Assembly (NCBI GenBank): GCA_046328525.1
Contig: JAXLWK010000005.1
Coordinates: forward strand, 248,001-312,000
DNA: 64,000 bases
Direction: 5' to 3'
DNA from: JBDHWG01 sp046328525
GTDB taxonomy: Bacteria; Chloroflexota; Anaerolineae; Epilineales; JAHCIE01
The translations under genes were made by a program, and so were the position numbers. This document shows, piece after piece, positions 24,360 to 36,592 of the stretch; the first letter of the stretch is position 1; each line of letters starts with the position of its first letter. The notes beneath the pieces were generated by a model. That model was not told the DNA's origin. It searched no databases and saw only the letters and a list, made by a program, of their open reading frames with translations.

Positions 24360-26195
24360 ATGATTATCCTGAACTCGGCGGTCGCCTACCTGGCCCTGGG
24401 CGCGACACTGCTCCTGGGGCTGTACCTGGTCACGCGCAGCCCGCGCCGCGCGACGGCATGGCTGGCGGCGGGGACGCTGTGGGCGCTGTCGGGCTACTTT
24501 CTCAACCGTCTGATTAACCTGAACGTCACCACGTATGGCGGAATTGCCAGCCTCGGCGCGATGAGCGCCATCTGGGCCGCGCCGCTGTTCTTCGGCCTGT
24601 CCACGCGGCTGCGCGGGGCGACAGGTGGCTGGCGATTCGCCGTGTGCGCCGGCTACGGGCTGGCCGCCGTCTTCAGCCTTCTGATCCTCCAGACCGATCT
24701 CGTCTTCCAGGGGCGCGGGCGGCTACCGGCGCTGGCGGGCGAGGACACCGTCGCCGGACCGCTGTACGGGCTGCTCGGCCTGTTCATGCTGGTGTATGGC
24801 GCGCTGGGCGTGTGGCTCGTGTGGGGGGCGCAGCGAACCGCCGCGTCCGGCGTGCGCGCCCGGCTGCGGCCCATCTTCCTCTCGTCGCTCGTCGCCGTGG
24901 GGGGCGTCGCCTATCTCGTCCTCATCAGCCTGCTCGCCCTGCCCGCCCTCGTCCTCGTCGGCGACCTGTTGCTGGCGGCCGCCGTGACCGGCGTCGGCTA
25001 CGGCGTGGCGCGCTACAACGCGCTGCTGGAGGGGCGGGCCGCCGGCGACCTGCGCTACCTCGTCCTCGCCGTCAGCCTCATCGTCCTCGGCTACCTGGTC
25101 GTGACCTGGGTGTTCTTCGGGCTGTACGCGATCTCCCTGGCGGCGTTCATTCCCGTATTCATTATGGTGATTCTGTCCCACAGCCTCTACGACGCCTTCC
25201 GCAATCAGCTCGACCGCCTGTTCTTCGAGCGCAACGCGGCCCGTCTGCGCGAGAGCCTGCGGACGCTGGCGCGCGAGGCGGGGGAGGGGGAGGCGCTCGG
25301 TCTGCCGCTGCGTGACACGCTCGGCGCAGCGTGCGCCCAGCTCGGCGCGGGGTCCGGCCTGGTCGCGCTGCGCGATCCACAGGGGCTAAGGGTCGCGGCA
25401 AGCGTGCGGCTGCCGTCGCTGCCGCCCCTGCTCCCTGACTTCCCCATTCCCGACGACCCCCAGGCCGTGACCGCGGCGCGGCCCGGCCTGGAGTCACTGC
25501 CCCGCGACGGCCTGGCGGCCATCGCGCCGCTGAGTTGGGCGGGCGAGACGCTCGGCTTCATCGCCATCGGCGCGCGCGCCGGCGGGACGAGCGACGCCGA
25601 CCTGGCGGCCCTGGCCGATGTGGCCGACCGCATCGCCAGTGTCGTCTACGCGGCGCGCGCCGCCGACCGCGCCAGCGCGGAGCTGCATGCCCAGCTCGAC
25701 ACCTACCGCGACCGGCAGCGGGACCTGGAGCGGCGGGTGCAGGGGCTGGCGGCGCCGGCGCCGACGTTGGAGCTGAGCGAGGCGGCGCTGGTGCGGCAGG
25801 TCGAGGACGGCCTGCGCCACCTGTACGATTTCCCTTATCTGGGCGAGCATCGGCTGGCGCAATTGCGGGCGGTGGAGGCAGCGCTGCCGGCGCAGAATGG
25901 GGCTGTGACGCTGCTGGAGCGGGGGCAGGCGCTGCGGGATGTGCTGATCCGCGCCGTCGAGCGGCTGCGGCCGCCGGGGGCCGCGCCAAAGGGCGACGAC
26001 GCGGCGGGGCGGCGGGAGTGGCACGCTTACCTGATCCTGCGGGAGAGCTACATCGAGGACATCCCCAACCGCAACACGATGACGCGCCTGTTGTTGAGCG
26101 AGGGGAGCTACAATCGGCTGCGGCGGCAGGCGCTGCGCGGCGTGGCGCGCGCCATCGCCGACGAAGAGGCGGCGCTCAGCGCGCAGAACGCATGA
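24360..26195 (+). CDS. 7TM-GAF sensor with C-terminal HTH-like domain
   Basis: 611 aa. Seven or eight N-terminal TM helices (residues 1-275) resemble the membrane part of sensor kinases. A GAF-like domain follows (about 310-430), then a coiled coil (LDTYRDRQRDLERRVQGL), then a C-terminal domain of about 130 residues. That domain (GQALRDVLIRAVERLRP...WHAYLILRESYIEDIPNRNTMTRLLLSEGSYNRLRRQALRG) resembles a sigma region 4-like HTH and recurs at the N-terminus of the receptor at 46632-49244. No histidine kinase core is present. It could be a one-component membrane regulator. The ATG at 24360 is preferred for the first helix; a GTG at 24339 is possible. Confidence 0.7.
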   Translation: MIILNSAVAYLALGATLLLGLYLVTRSPRRATAWLAAGTLWALSGYFLNRLINLNVTTYGGIASLGAMSAIWAAPLFFGLSTRLRGATGGWRFAVCAGYGLAAVFSLLILQTDLVFQGRGRLPALAGEDTVAGPLYGLLGLFMLVYGALGVWLVWGAQRTAASGVRARLRPIFLSSLVAVGGVAYLVLISLLALPALVLVGDLLLAAAVTGVGYGVARYNALLEGRAAGDLRYLVLAVSLIVLGYLVVTWVFFGLYAISLAAFIPVFIMVILSHSLYDAFRNQLDRLFFERNAARLRESLRTLAREAGEGEALGLPLRDTLGAACAQLGAGSGLVALRDPQGLRVAASVRLPSLPPLLPDFPIPDDPQAVTAARPGLESLPRDGLAAIAPLSWAGETLGFIAIGARAGGTSDADLAALADVADRIASVVYAARAADRASAELHAQLDTYRDRQRDLERRVQGLAAPAPTLELSEAALVRQVEDGLRHLYDFPYLGEHRLAQLRAVEAALPAQNGAVTLLERGQALRDVLIRAVERLRPPGAAPKGDDAAGRREWHAYLILRESYIEDIPNRNTMTRLLLSEGSYNRLRRQALRGVARAIADEEAALSAQNA

Positions 26196-26220
26196 AGGGG
26201 CGCTTGTGGCGGGCGCCCCT
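26196..26220. terminator. Hairpin between convergent genes
   Basis: AGGGGCGC and GCGCCCCT pair perfectly around 9 nt, directly after the sensor stop codon and before the end of the thioredoxin-like gene on the other strand. Confidence 0.5.
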
Positions 26221-26255
26221 CAGGTTGTTGATGCGGTTGGGCCGACGCGAACCGG

Positions 26256-26567
26256 CTAGCTTTCCTCAGGCACGAGGTCGTACTGCGGATGCTCAGGCAT
26301 GTGCAGGCTCGCCTCGGCGACGGGCTTGAGGGCGTCGCGCAGCCAGGTCTTGACCTCGTACACGCTGGGGACGCGCCCCTCGCACATCACGCTCTCGTTG
26401 ACGACGACGGCCGGTGGCATCAGAATCCGGTATTTGGAAATGGCCACAGGCTCGGCGAGATGCTCAATCGTCGCTTCGATCCCCAAACCGGCGACCGCCT
26501 CGCGGACGACTGCCTCGGTCTTGTCGCAGTTCCTGCAATCGGGACCGAGTACTTTGATGACGACCAT
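26256..26567 (-). CDS. Small thioredoxin-like redox protein
   Basis: 103 aa. The N-terminus MVVIKVLGPDCRNCDKTEAVV carries a CxxC motif in a thioredoxin-like beta-alpha-beta start, followed by LMPPAVVVNESVMCEG with the cis-Pro and a further Cys. It matches the small redox-active disulfide protein family (TM0996-like), extended at the C-terminus by about 25 residues. It should exchange dithiols in the cytoplasm. AAAGGAGAA lies 6 nt before the ATG at 26567. Confidence 0.85.
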   Translation of the reverse strand: MVVIKVLGPDCRNCDKTEAVVREAVAGLGIEATIEHLAEPVAISKYRILMPPAVVVNESVMCEGRVPSVYEVKTWLRDALKPVAEASLHMPEHPQYDLVPEES

Positions 26568-26783
26568 TATCAATTCTCCTTTACGATTTACCCAGCCGAG
26601 ATAAACCTCGGCAAAATGATTATCGCGCTCCGAATACTCCGCAAACGGATTGATTACGCCAGGCAGGGCCGCCCGCGTGCGAGCGGCCCCCGTAGACACC
26701 CCTATTGTACACCCGATTGCGGGCGAATAGCGTTAAATCGTCTCCCCTCAAGGTGGATAACCCTTCACCTTCGTGAGGAAACG

Positions 26784-27728
26784 TCACGCGATTCGCGCAC
26801 TCGCGCGGTCGAGCAGGTCCACCTCGTTCGGCGTCAGCCGTAAGCCGAGCGCCGCTGCGTTGGACGCCGCCTGGCTCACATTCTTCGCGCCGGGGATTGG
26901 CAGCGTGCCTTTCGCCACCGTCCACCCCAGAGCAACCTGGGCGGGTGTCTTCCCGTGGGCGTCGCCTATCTGCCGCAACAGGGCCACAAGCGGCTGGATC
27001 TGAGCCAGCAGGCGCTTGCTATACTTGCGGCCGCGCGCTCCGGCCGGCGCGTGGTCGGGGGTGTACTTGCCTGTCAACAGGCCCTGGCCGAGGGGGCTGT
27101 AGGCGATGGGGGTCACATCCAGCTCGCGGCACGCGGCGAGGAGGCCGGACGTTTCGGGCTTCCGCTGGATCAGGCTGTACTCGATCTGGTTCGAGGCCAG
27201 CGGGACGCCGCGACGGTATAGCATCTCGTGGGCGCGGCGCATCTGGTCCTCGTTGTAGTTCGAGACACCAACGGCGCGGGTCAGCCCGGCTTCTACGGCG
27301 TCGGCAAGGGCGTCGGCCCAGGTCTCGACCGAGACGGGCGGCAGCGGCCAGTGAATCTGATACAGGTCTACCGTATCGAGACCGAGCCGACCGAGGCTGG
27401 CGCGCAGGGCCTTGAGCAAGTCGGCGGCGCGCAGCCGGTGGGGGAGGGGCATGAACTTCGTCGCCACCACCGGCATGGTCGTCTCCCGGATACACTCGCC
27501 CAGCAGTCGCTCGGAGCGGCCAAAACCGTAGACCTCGGCCGTGTCGAAGAAGTTGATGCCGGCCTGGAGGCTGGCCTGGAACGCGGCCACCAGGTGCGTA
27601 TCGTTGTAGCCGGCGCCGTAGCCCCAAACCATCTTGTCGCCCCATTGCCATGTCCCCAGCCCGATCTGCGAAACATAGACATCGGAAGCGCCCAGACGTA
27701 CTACCTCTGTTGTTCGTACTACACTCAT
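26784..27728 (-). CDS. Aldo/keto reductase
   Basis: 314 aa, a TIM-barrel AKR. IGLGTWQWGDK opens the barrel, FFDTAEVYGFGRSE carries the catalytic Asp and Tyr, and VVATKFMPLP the Lys; DLYQIHWPLP gives the His. NADPH-binding residues lie in the C-terminal PIPGAKNVSQAASN stretch. It reduces aldehydes or ketones with NADPH. GGAG lies 8 nt before the ATG. It is the first gene after the rRNA operon terminator on the same strand and has its own short leader. Substrate unknown. Confidence 0.93.
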   Translation of the reverse strand: MSVVRTTEVVRLGASDVYVSQIGLGTWQWGDKMVWGYGAGYNDTHLVAAFQASLQAGINFFDTAEVYGFGRSERLLGECIRETTMPVVATKFMPLPHRLRAADLLKALRASLGRLGLDTVDLYQIHWPLPPVSVETWADALADAVEAGLTRAVGVSNYNEDQMRRAHEMLYRRGVPLASNQIEYSLIQRKPETSGLLAACRELDVTPIAYSPLGQGLLTGKYTPDHAPAGARGRKYSKRLLAQIQPLVALLRQIGDAHGKTPAQVALGWTVAKGTLPIPGAKNVSQAASNAAALGLRLTPNEVDLLDRASARIA

Positions 27729-27811
27729 CGTTTTGACTCCGTAGAAAAAGTATCCACCCTATTCGATACACAACGCGGGCTAATCTTTCCCGTCCGGGCC
27801 AGGAAAGACAA

Positions 27812-27848
27812 AGCCCCGCTCGAGCAATTCGCCAGCTCAAGCGGGGCT
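27812..27848 (-). terminator. Terminator of the rRNA operon
   Basis: AGCCCCGCTTGAGC and its partner (one mismatch over 14 bp) form a stem on the minus strand, followed by TTGTCTTTCCT. It lies about 120 bases after the 23S 3' end and closes the operon. Confidence 0.8.
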
Positions 27849-27870
27849 ATGATTTGAGATTAGCGTACCT

Positions 27871-27897
27871 GTGGCACGCAAAGAACTGAACAGCACG
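27871..27897 (-). other. 3' arm of the pre-23S processing stem
   Basis: This 27-nt stretch is complementary (25 of 27) to 31006-31032 on the other side of the 23S gene. A further 7-bp match (GTAACTC) extends the stem after an internal loop. RNase III type processing at such a stem frees 23S rRNA. Confidence 0.75.
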
Positions 27898-27968
27898 GTA
27901 TCGTCGTAACTCAGGAGGCCGAAGCCTCGGTTGTGTAGGGTGTACTCAAGGTGAGAAGAGAAGAACAC

Positions 27969-30928
<2,960 letters not shown>

Positions 30929-31005
30929 TGCTCTTCGCCGCTCATCTTGAGCTCGCTCGGCGGAGCCTTGCGCTCCCCAAGCTTCTACAGGAGTTACTAC
31001 TTCTC

Positions 31006-31032
31006 GTGCTGTTCAGTTCTTAACGTGCCACG
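31006..31032 (-). other. 5' arm of the pre-23S processing stem
   Basis: Complementary to 27871-27897, 25 of 27 positions (core AGAACTGAACAGCACG). It lies about 80 nt before the 23S 5' end in the transcript. Confidence 0.75.
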
Positions 31033-31170
31033 CTACCTGTAGCGCCGACTTCAGTCAGCTCTCAGAGCATGCTGCTGAGCCACCCGGCCCAGCCTAGCTT
31101 AGATGCTAGCGTCTGACGATGGCCTTGCGACCGGCCGCCAGACGGCAGCCCCCAAACACTCTATCGCTAT

Positions 31171-31201
31171 AAAAAGTAGACGGCCTGGCATAACCAGGCC
31201 G
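31171..31201 (-). terminator. Terminator-like hairpin between tRNA-Ala and 23S
   Basis: On the minus strand CGGCCTGG, loop TTATG, CCAGGCCG is followed by TCTACTTTTT. It has the form of an intrinsic terminator inside the operon, so an antitermination system or partial attenuation is implied. Confidence 0.55.
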
Positions 31202-31294
31202 CTTACGATCGGGCTATGTCTACAAAGAAAGTATTCAGATGAACTTCTCTGCAGATCGCACCATCAAGTCTCCGTAATCGAGTGAGACAGGAAG

Positions 31295-31367
31295 TGGAGA
31301 TGAGGGGGCTCGAACCCCTGACCTCCGCCGTGCAAAGGCGGCGCTCTCCCAACTGAGCTACATCCCC
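31295..31367 (-). tRNA. tRNA-Ala (anticodon TGC)
   Basis: 73 nt, no encoded CCA. Acceptor GGGGATG pairs with CATCTCC, the anticodon loop reads TTTGCAC, and the T arm reads AGGGGTTCGAGCCCCT. Standard position in the 16S-23S spacer. Confidence 0.97.
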
Positions 31368-31375
31368 CCTTGAGG

Positions 31376-31449
31376 TGGGCCTTGGTAGACTCGAACTACC
31401 GACCTCTCCCTTATCAGAGGAGTGCTCTAACCGACTGAGCTAAAGGCCC
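31376..31449 (-). tRNA. tRNA-Ile (anticodon GAT)
   Basis: 74 nt, no encoded CCA. Acceptor GGGCCTT with AAGGCCC, anticodon loop CTGATAA, T arm GGTAGTTCGAGTCTACC. Eight bases separate it from tRNA-Ala. Confidence 0.97.
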
Positions 31450-31487
31450 ATACGGGGGTATGATGTCTCAGCTGTTGACTTCTTACG

Positions 31488-31517
31488 CCTTAACCCCTGA
31501 AGAGTGACAGAGACCGC
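31488..31517 (-). other. 3' arm of the pre-16S processing stem
   Basis: Pairs with 33242-33271 over 30 bases with 3 mismatches (core CTGAAGAGTGACAGAGA). It lies between the 16S 3' end and tRNA-Ile. Confidence 0.75.
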
Positions 31518-31534
31518 AGTAGACCGTCGGAACG

Positions 31535-31620
31535 ATTCTAGACTTTGGATGGCCGATTTTGGATCGGAGCCGCTTCCGCGTCCCCCATCCAAAACCCCAA
31601 GTCGCCAATCTAAAATCGGT
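31535..31620 (-). repeat. Repeat related to the 23S intervening sequence, in the 16S trailer
   Basis: It shares GATTTTGGAT, CTTCCGCG, ATCCAAAA and CCAATCTAAAATC in the same order with the hairpin at 29587-29682. Its arms pair only partly. It sits inside the spacer segment that processing removes. Confidence 0.7.
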
Positions 31621-31669
31621 GTGGGAGGGAGGGCATCCTTGACGAGAGGATCATCCCTGCGTGTCTCCC

Positions 31670-33155
<1,486 letters not shown>

Positions 33156-33241
33156 CACTCTTCCAACGCTACTTCCGTAGCGCTTAGGCTCTCTTATTGA
33201 CGGTCTGGCTGCCAGTCCCCCAGTTCCCTGGTGACTAGCTT

Positions 33242-33271
33242 GCTGTCTCTGTCACTCTTCAGTTGTTAAGG
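33242..33271 (-). other. 5' arm of the pre-16S processing stem
   Basis: Complementary to 31488-31517 (27 of 30), about 90-115 nt before the 16S 5' end in the transcript. Confidence 0.75.
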
Positions 33272-33285
33272 TCGCCGACAAAACA

Positions 33286-33310
33286 TCCGCCGATGATGGT
33301 CATCGGCGGA
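33286..33310 (-). terminator. Terminator-like hairpin in the rRNA leader
   Basis: TCCGCCGATGA and TCATCGGCGGA pair perfectly over 11 bp with a 3-nt loop; on the RNA strand TGTTTTGT follows. It lies about 100 nt after the predicted transcription start. Confidence 0.5.
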
Positions 33311-33416
33311 GACAAGACACCCCTAAAGTCGCTCAATTCACGATACGGCTTGATTCGGGGGGGTGTTTGCCTCCTGTCTGATGTTAGGACTGCGGTGCTC
33401 TCTGTGAGCGCAAGCA

Positions 33417-33445
33417 AGTATACCAGAGTTACTTGCTGCTGTCAA
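33417..33445 (-). promoter_or_regulatory. rRNA operon promoter
   Basis: On the minus strand TTGACA (33440-33445), 17 nt, TATACT (33417-33422): a near-consensus sigma-70 promoter. The start would be near 33410, giving a leader of about 255 nt. Confidence 0.85.
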
Positions 33446-33616
33446 GCGCTTTGACGCCAAATCTTGGTGATTCGCCAAAATTCGTCTTCGCTTGCAACAG
33501 TACGACGCGCCGCTACCGTCCGATCTTACCGTCTCACTCAACCTGCTAACACTCCACGCGCGCGCGTCGCACAACAATGACTGGGACGCGCGGGCGTCGC
33601 CTTTCTTACATCGGCG

Positions 33617-34216
33617 TCAGAATGCGCGGCGACCTTCGAGCGCGCGGGAGAGTGTCATCTCGTCGGCGTACTCCAGGTCGCCGCCGACGGGCAGGCCGCG
33701 GCCCAGGCGCGTCACGGCGATGTTCAAGGGCTTCAGCAGATTGGCGAGGTAGGTCGCCGTCGCGTCGCCCTCCATGTTCGGGTTGGTGGCGAGAATGACT
33801 TCGCGCGCCGGCTGTCGCCGCAGGCGCTCCATCAGCTCGCTGATCTTGAGGTCGGCCGGTCCGACGCCGTCCATGGGCGAGATCGCCCCGTGCAGGACGT
33901 GGTAGAGGCCGCGATATTCGCGTGTTCGCTCGATGGCGATGACGTCCAGCGGCTCCTCGACCACACAGATGAGGCCGTGATCGCGCCGCTCGTCGGAGCA
34001 GATCGCGCACGGGCTGGTCTCGCTGATGTTGAAGCACTCGCGGCACAGGATGATGTTCTGCCGCAGGTCGCGCAAGGCGTCGGCGAGGGCGTCCACCTGC
34101 TCTCTTGGGGCGCGCAGGAGGTAGAAGGTCAGCCGCGAGGCGGTCTTCGGGCCGATGCCGGGCAGGCGGCTGAACTCTTCGACAAGGCGCGCGACGGGAC
34201 GGGCGACAGTACTCAT
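33617..34216 (-). CDS. recR: Recombination mediator RecR
   Basis: 199 aa, the usual length. A helix-hairpin-helix (LPGIGPKTASRL), a C4 zinc finger (CRECFN...CAIC), a Toprim domain starting ICVVEEPLDVIAIERT and the LATNPNMEGDATATYL Walker-like stretch are all present. With RecF and RecO it loads RecA at single-strand gaps. It follows dnaX and ebfC in the usual order, but here a 216-bp gap with hairpins and its own promoter (34255-34282) separates it from ebfC. Confidence 0.98.
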   Translation of the reverse strand: MSTVARPVARLVEEFSRLPGIGPKTASRLTFYLLRAPREQVDALADALRDLRQNIILCRECFNISETSPCAICSDERRDHGLICVVEEPLDVIAIERTREYRGLYHVLHGAISPMDGVGPADLKISELMERLRRQPAREVILATNPNMEGDATATYLANLLKPLNIAVTRLGRGLPVGGDLEYADEMTLSRALEGRRAF

Positions 34217-34254
34217 AGCACTTCCCTCGACGAAATCGTTCTCAACTCAGAACA

Positions 34255-34282
34255 ATTATAACACTTTTGCGTCTCAATGCAA
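34255..34282 (-). promoter_or_regulatory. recR promoter
   Basis: On the minus strand TTGCAT (34277-34282), 16 nt, TATAAT (34255-34260) with an upstream TG forming an extended -10. The leader is about 32 nt. Confidence 0.65.
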
Positions 34283-34307
34283 GGGAGCATAGTTGCCCGC
34301 CGACGCT

Positions 34308-34410
34308 ACAGACTCAAGTCTGTGGCTGATAGAACGCAGCCTGCTCAAGCAGGCTCGCCAGCCCACTTCAGTGGGCTTCGTTTTTTCAGCCTGGCACTTG
34401 AGTGCCAGGC
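34308..34410. repeat. Array of four ACTYRAGT-type hairpins
   Basis: Perfect palindromes at 34308-34323 (centre CTCAAG), 34338-34355 (CTCAAG), 34360-34377 (CTTCAG) and 34389-34410 (CTTGAG) follow each other in the gap between ebfC and recR. The third is followed on the plus strand by a T tract. Confidence 0.8.
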
Positions 34411-34432
34411 GTCGCTGGGGCAACAGCATCGG

Positions 34433-34801
34433 CTAAAACAGGCCTAGCCCGCTCAGCGGCCCGGTCACCACCTCCATGCGCTTCGACGCCATCTCCTGCG
34501 ACTTGTCCACACCCTGGTTGACGGCGGCGATGATCATGTCCTGGAGCGTTTCCACGTCCTCCGGGTCTACCGCTTCGGGGTCAATCTTGATGGAGACGAC
34601 CTTCTGGTGGCCGTTCATGACGACTGTCACCGCGCCGCCGCCCGCCGTCACCTCGACGGTTTCGTTCTCGAGCGCCGCCTGCGCCTTCGCCATCTCCTCC
34701 TGCATCTGCTGGAGCTGGCGCATCATTTGCGACTGGCCGCCGCCGCCGCCCATCGGCATGCTGCTGCTGCGGCTCACGGGCTTTCCACCCTTTTTCGACA
34801 T
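34433..34801 (-). CDS. ebfC: YbaB/EbfC nucleoid-associated protein
   Basis: 122 aa. A flexible Ser/Gly/Met-rich N-terminus is followed by the YbaB core: MMRQLQQMQEEMAKAQAALENETVEVTAGGGAVTVVMNGHQKVVSIKIDPEAV is typical. It forms a dimer that binds DNA. It starts 18 bases after dnaX ends and is in the same operon. The N-terminal 25 residues are longer than in most family members. Confidence 0.95.
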   Translation of the reverse strand: MSKKGGKPVSRSSSMPMGGGGGQSQMMRQLQQMQEEMAKAQAALENETVEVTAGGGAVTVVMNGHQKVVSIKIDPEAVDPEDVETLQDMIIAAVNQGVDKSQEMASKRMEVVTGPLSGLGLF

Positions 34802-34819
34802 AGCAATCTCCTTTGTGTA

Positions 34820-36502
34820 TTAGTCCAGGGAAATGCCGGTGATCTTGCCGCCCATCTTGATCGCTTCCTTGACCACCGGGTCGTCCGCCGCCTGCTCCAA
34901 GGGGTTCTTCGTCCGCTCGGCGGCGATCTCCTCTTTGGTCTTCGGCGTGAGCTTGCACACCAGGCGGATGTTGCGCCCCAGGGTTTCGCTCACGGTCTTT
35001 TCCAGCAGGCCGCGCTGCTTCGGCTCCTCCAGGCGCTTGTGGTGGAACGGGTAGTACACGCCGATGGTCACTGTCTCCGCCGCGGCGTCGAGCGGGTAGC
35101 AATCCTTCAGGAGCGCGGCGAGCTGGCGGTTCTGTTGGTGAAGGGTGGCGATAATCGCGTCCCACTGCCCTTGCAGCTCGGCCAGGTATGAGCCGACTTC
35201 CGCCGCCGGCATCATGACGTCAGCCGCCGGCTCTGGCTCGGCGGGCATCGCCGCCGGCGCCTCCGCCGTCGCCGCTTCCGCCGTAACCGGCTTTTCGATG
35301 CTCGGCGCGGGCGCAGGTGGTGGGGCCGCCGCAGTCGCCGGGGGCGCGCTCGGGCGCGGCGCGGGGGGCGTCTCGCGGACGCTCGGCGCGGCGGGCGCGG
35401 CGACGGCAGGCGTGGGCGTCAGGTCGAGGATGGCCTCGACGACGGCCAGCTCCAGCGGGAGCTGCGGCTGCAAGCCGCCGCGCTGCGCCTGGGCCGCGTC
35501 GCCGAACACCCGGATCGCGCGCACGAGAGCGGCCGGCGGGATGCGCCGCGCCTGGGCCTCCATGCGCTCCAGCGCCTCGGGCGTGACGTTGAGCAGGGCC
35601 GCGCTACCGTGCTGGATGAGGAGCAGGCCGCGCAGATATTCGAGCAGCTGCCCCGTCAGCTGGCGCGGGTCCACCCCGCCGTCAATGGCCTGGTTGACGA
35701 CGCGTAGAGCGGCCGACGAGTCGCGCGCGGCGATGTGGTCGGCCAGCACCTCGACCGCCGCGTCCGCCGCCGTGCCCAGCACCGCCTGCACCTGGGCCAG
35801 CGTGACCGTCTCGCCGGCGAACGCGACCATCTGGTCGAGCAGCGAGATGGCGTCCCGCAGCCCGCCCTGGGCATAGCGCGCGATGGCTTCCAGCGCCGCC
35901 GGCTCCACCTGGAACTTCTCCACCGCGCAGATGTGGCTCAGGTGCTCGATCATCTCGCCCAGGGGGATGCGGTAGAAGGTGAAACGCTGGCAGCGTGACA
36001 GGATGGTGGCCGGGATTTTGTGGGACTCGGTGGTCGCCAGGAAGAACAGGGCGTGGGGCGGCGGCTCTTCCAGCGTCTTCAACAGGGCGTTGAACGCCGA
36101 CGTGGAGAGCATGTGTACTTCGTCAATAATGTAGACCTTGTAGCGCGTCTCGGTCGGCGCGAACTGCACCTTCTCGATCAGGTCGCGCACGTTGTCTACG
36201 CTCGTGTGGGACGCGGCGTCAATCTCAATGAGGTCCAGGGAGCGGCCCTCGGCCAGGCTGCGGCAGGCGTGGCACTTGCCACATGGGCGCTCGTCGGGCG
36301 ACGGCGCGGTGCAGTTCACGGCGCGCGCCAGGATGCGCGCAATGGTCGTCTTGCCGGTGCCGCGCGGCCCGGAGAACAAGTAGGCATGCGCCACGCGCCC
36401 CGCCGCCAGGGCGTTGCGCAGGGTCTGAATGATATGCGTCTGGCCGACCACGTCCTCGAACGTCTGGGGCCGCCAGCGACGATAGAGGGCTTGCGCCGCC
36501 AT
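34820..36502 (-). CDS. dnaX: DNA polymerase III subunit gamma/tau
   Basis: 560 aa. AAA+ clamp-loader subunit: YRRWRPQTFEDVVGQ, Walker A GPRGTGKTT, four zinc Cys (NCTAPSPDERPCGKCHAC), Walker B IIDEVHML and SRCQRF sensor. Domain III and a Pro/Ala-rich linker (about residues 370-440) lead into a tau-type C-terminal region. It loads the sliding clamp at the replication fork. The start MAAQALYRRW at 36502 has GAGAGGAG upstream and a promoter at 36529-36557. No slippery frameshift site was noticed. Confidence 0.97.
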   Translation of the reverse strand: MAAQALYRRWRPQTFEDVVGQTHIIQTLRNALAAGRVAHAYLFSGPRGTGKTTIARILARAVNCTAPSPDERPCGKCHACRSLAEGRSLDLIEIDAASHTSVDNVRDLIEKVQFAPTETRYKVYIIDEVHMLSTSAFNALLKTLEEPPPHALFFLATTESHKIPATILSRCQRFTFYRIPLGEMIEHLSHICAVEKFQVEPAALEAIARYAQGGLRDAISLLDQMVAFAGETVTLAQVQAVLGTAADAAVEVLADHIAARDSSAALRVVNQAIDGGVDPRQLTGQLLEYLRGLLLIQHGSAALLNVTPEALERMEAQARRIPPAALVRAIRVFGDAAQAQRGGLQPQLPLELAVVEAILDLTPTPAVAAPAAPSVRETPPAPRPSAPPATAAAPPPAPAPSIEKPVTAEAATAEAPAAMPAEPEPAADVMMPAAEVGSYLAELQGQWDAIIATLHQQNRQLAALLKDCYPLDAAAETVTIGVYYPFHHKRLEEPKQRGLLEKTVSETLGRNIRLVCKLTPKTKEEIAAERTKNPLEQAADDPVVKEAIKMGGKITGISLD

Positions 36503-36528
36503 CCCGACTCCTCTCGCGTGTGCGGCGA

Positions 36529-36557
36529 AGTGTAGCACCGCGCCGGGCGAAATGCAA
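36529..36557 (-). promoter_or_regulatory. dnaX promoter
   Basis: On the minus strand TTGCAT (36552-36557), 17 nt, TACACT (36529-36534). The transcription start would be near 36522, about 20 nt before the ATG. Confidence 0.6.
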
Positions 36558-36592
36558 GCGTTAGAACGGGTGTACGAGGGCGCGGCGCCGCT

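Larger units (their letters stand above)
33156..33616. other. rRNA leader and promoter region
   Basis: It contains the operon promoter (33417-33445), a leader hairpin (33286-33310), the 5' processing arm (33242-33271) and a CGCTAC/GTAGCG hairpin just before the 16S gene. Between 33446 and the recR stop I see nothing. Confidence 0.6.

Noticed and set aside
27849..27968. Possible 5S rRNA after 23S
   Set aside because: The interval is fully explained by the processing arm and spacer; no 5S-like sequence is seen.
34308..34410. Hairpin array as a CRISPR or small RNA cluster
   Set aside because: The units differ in sequence and length and have no unique spacers; they are palindromes of an intergenic family.
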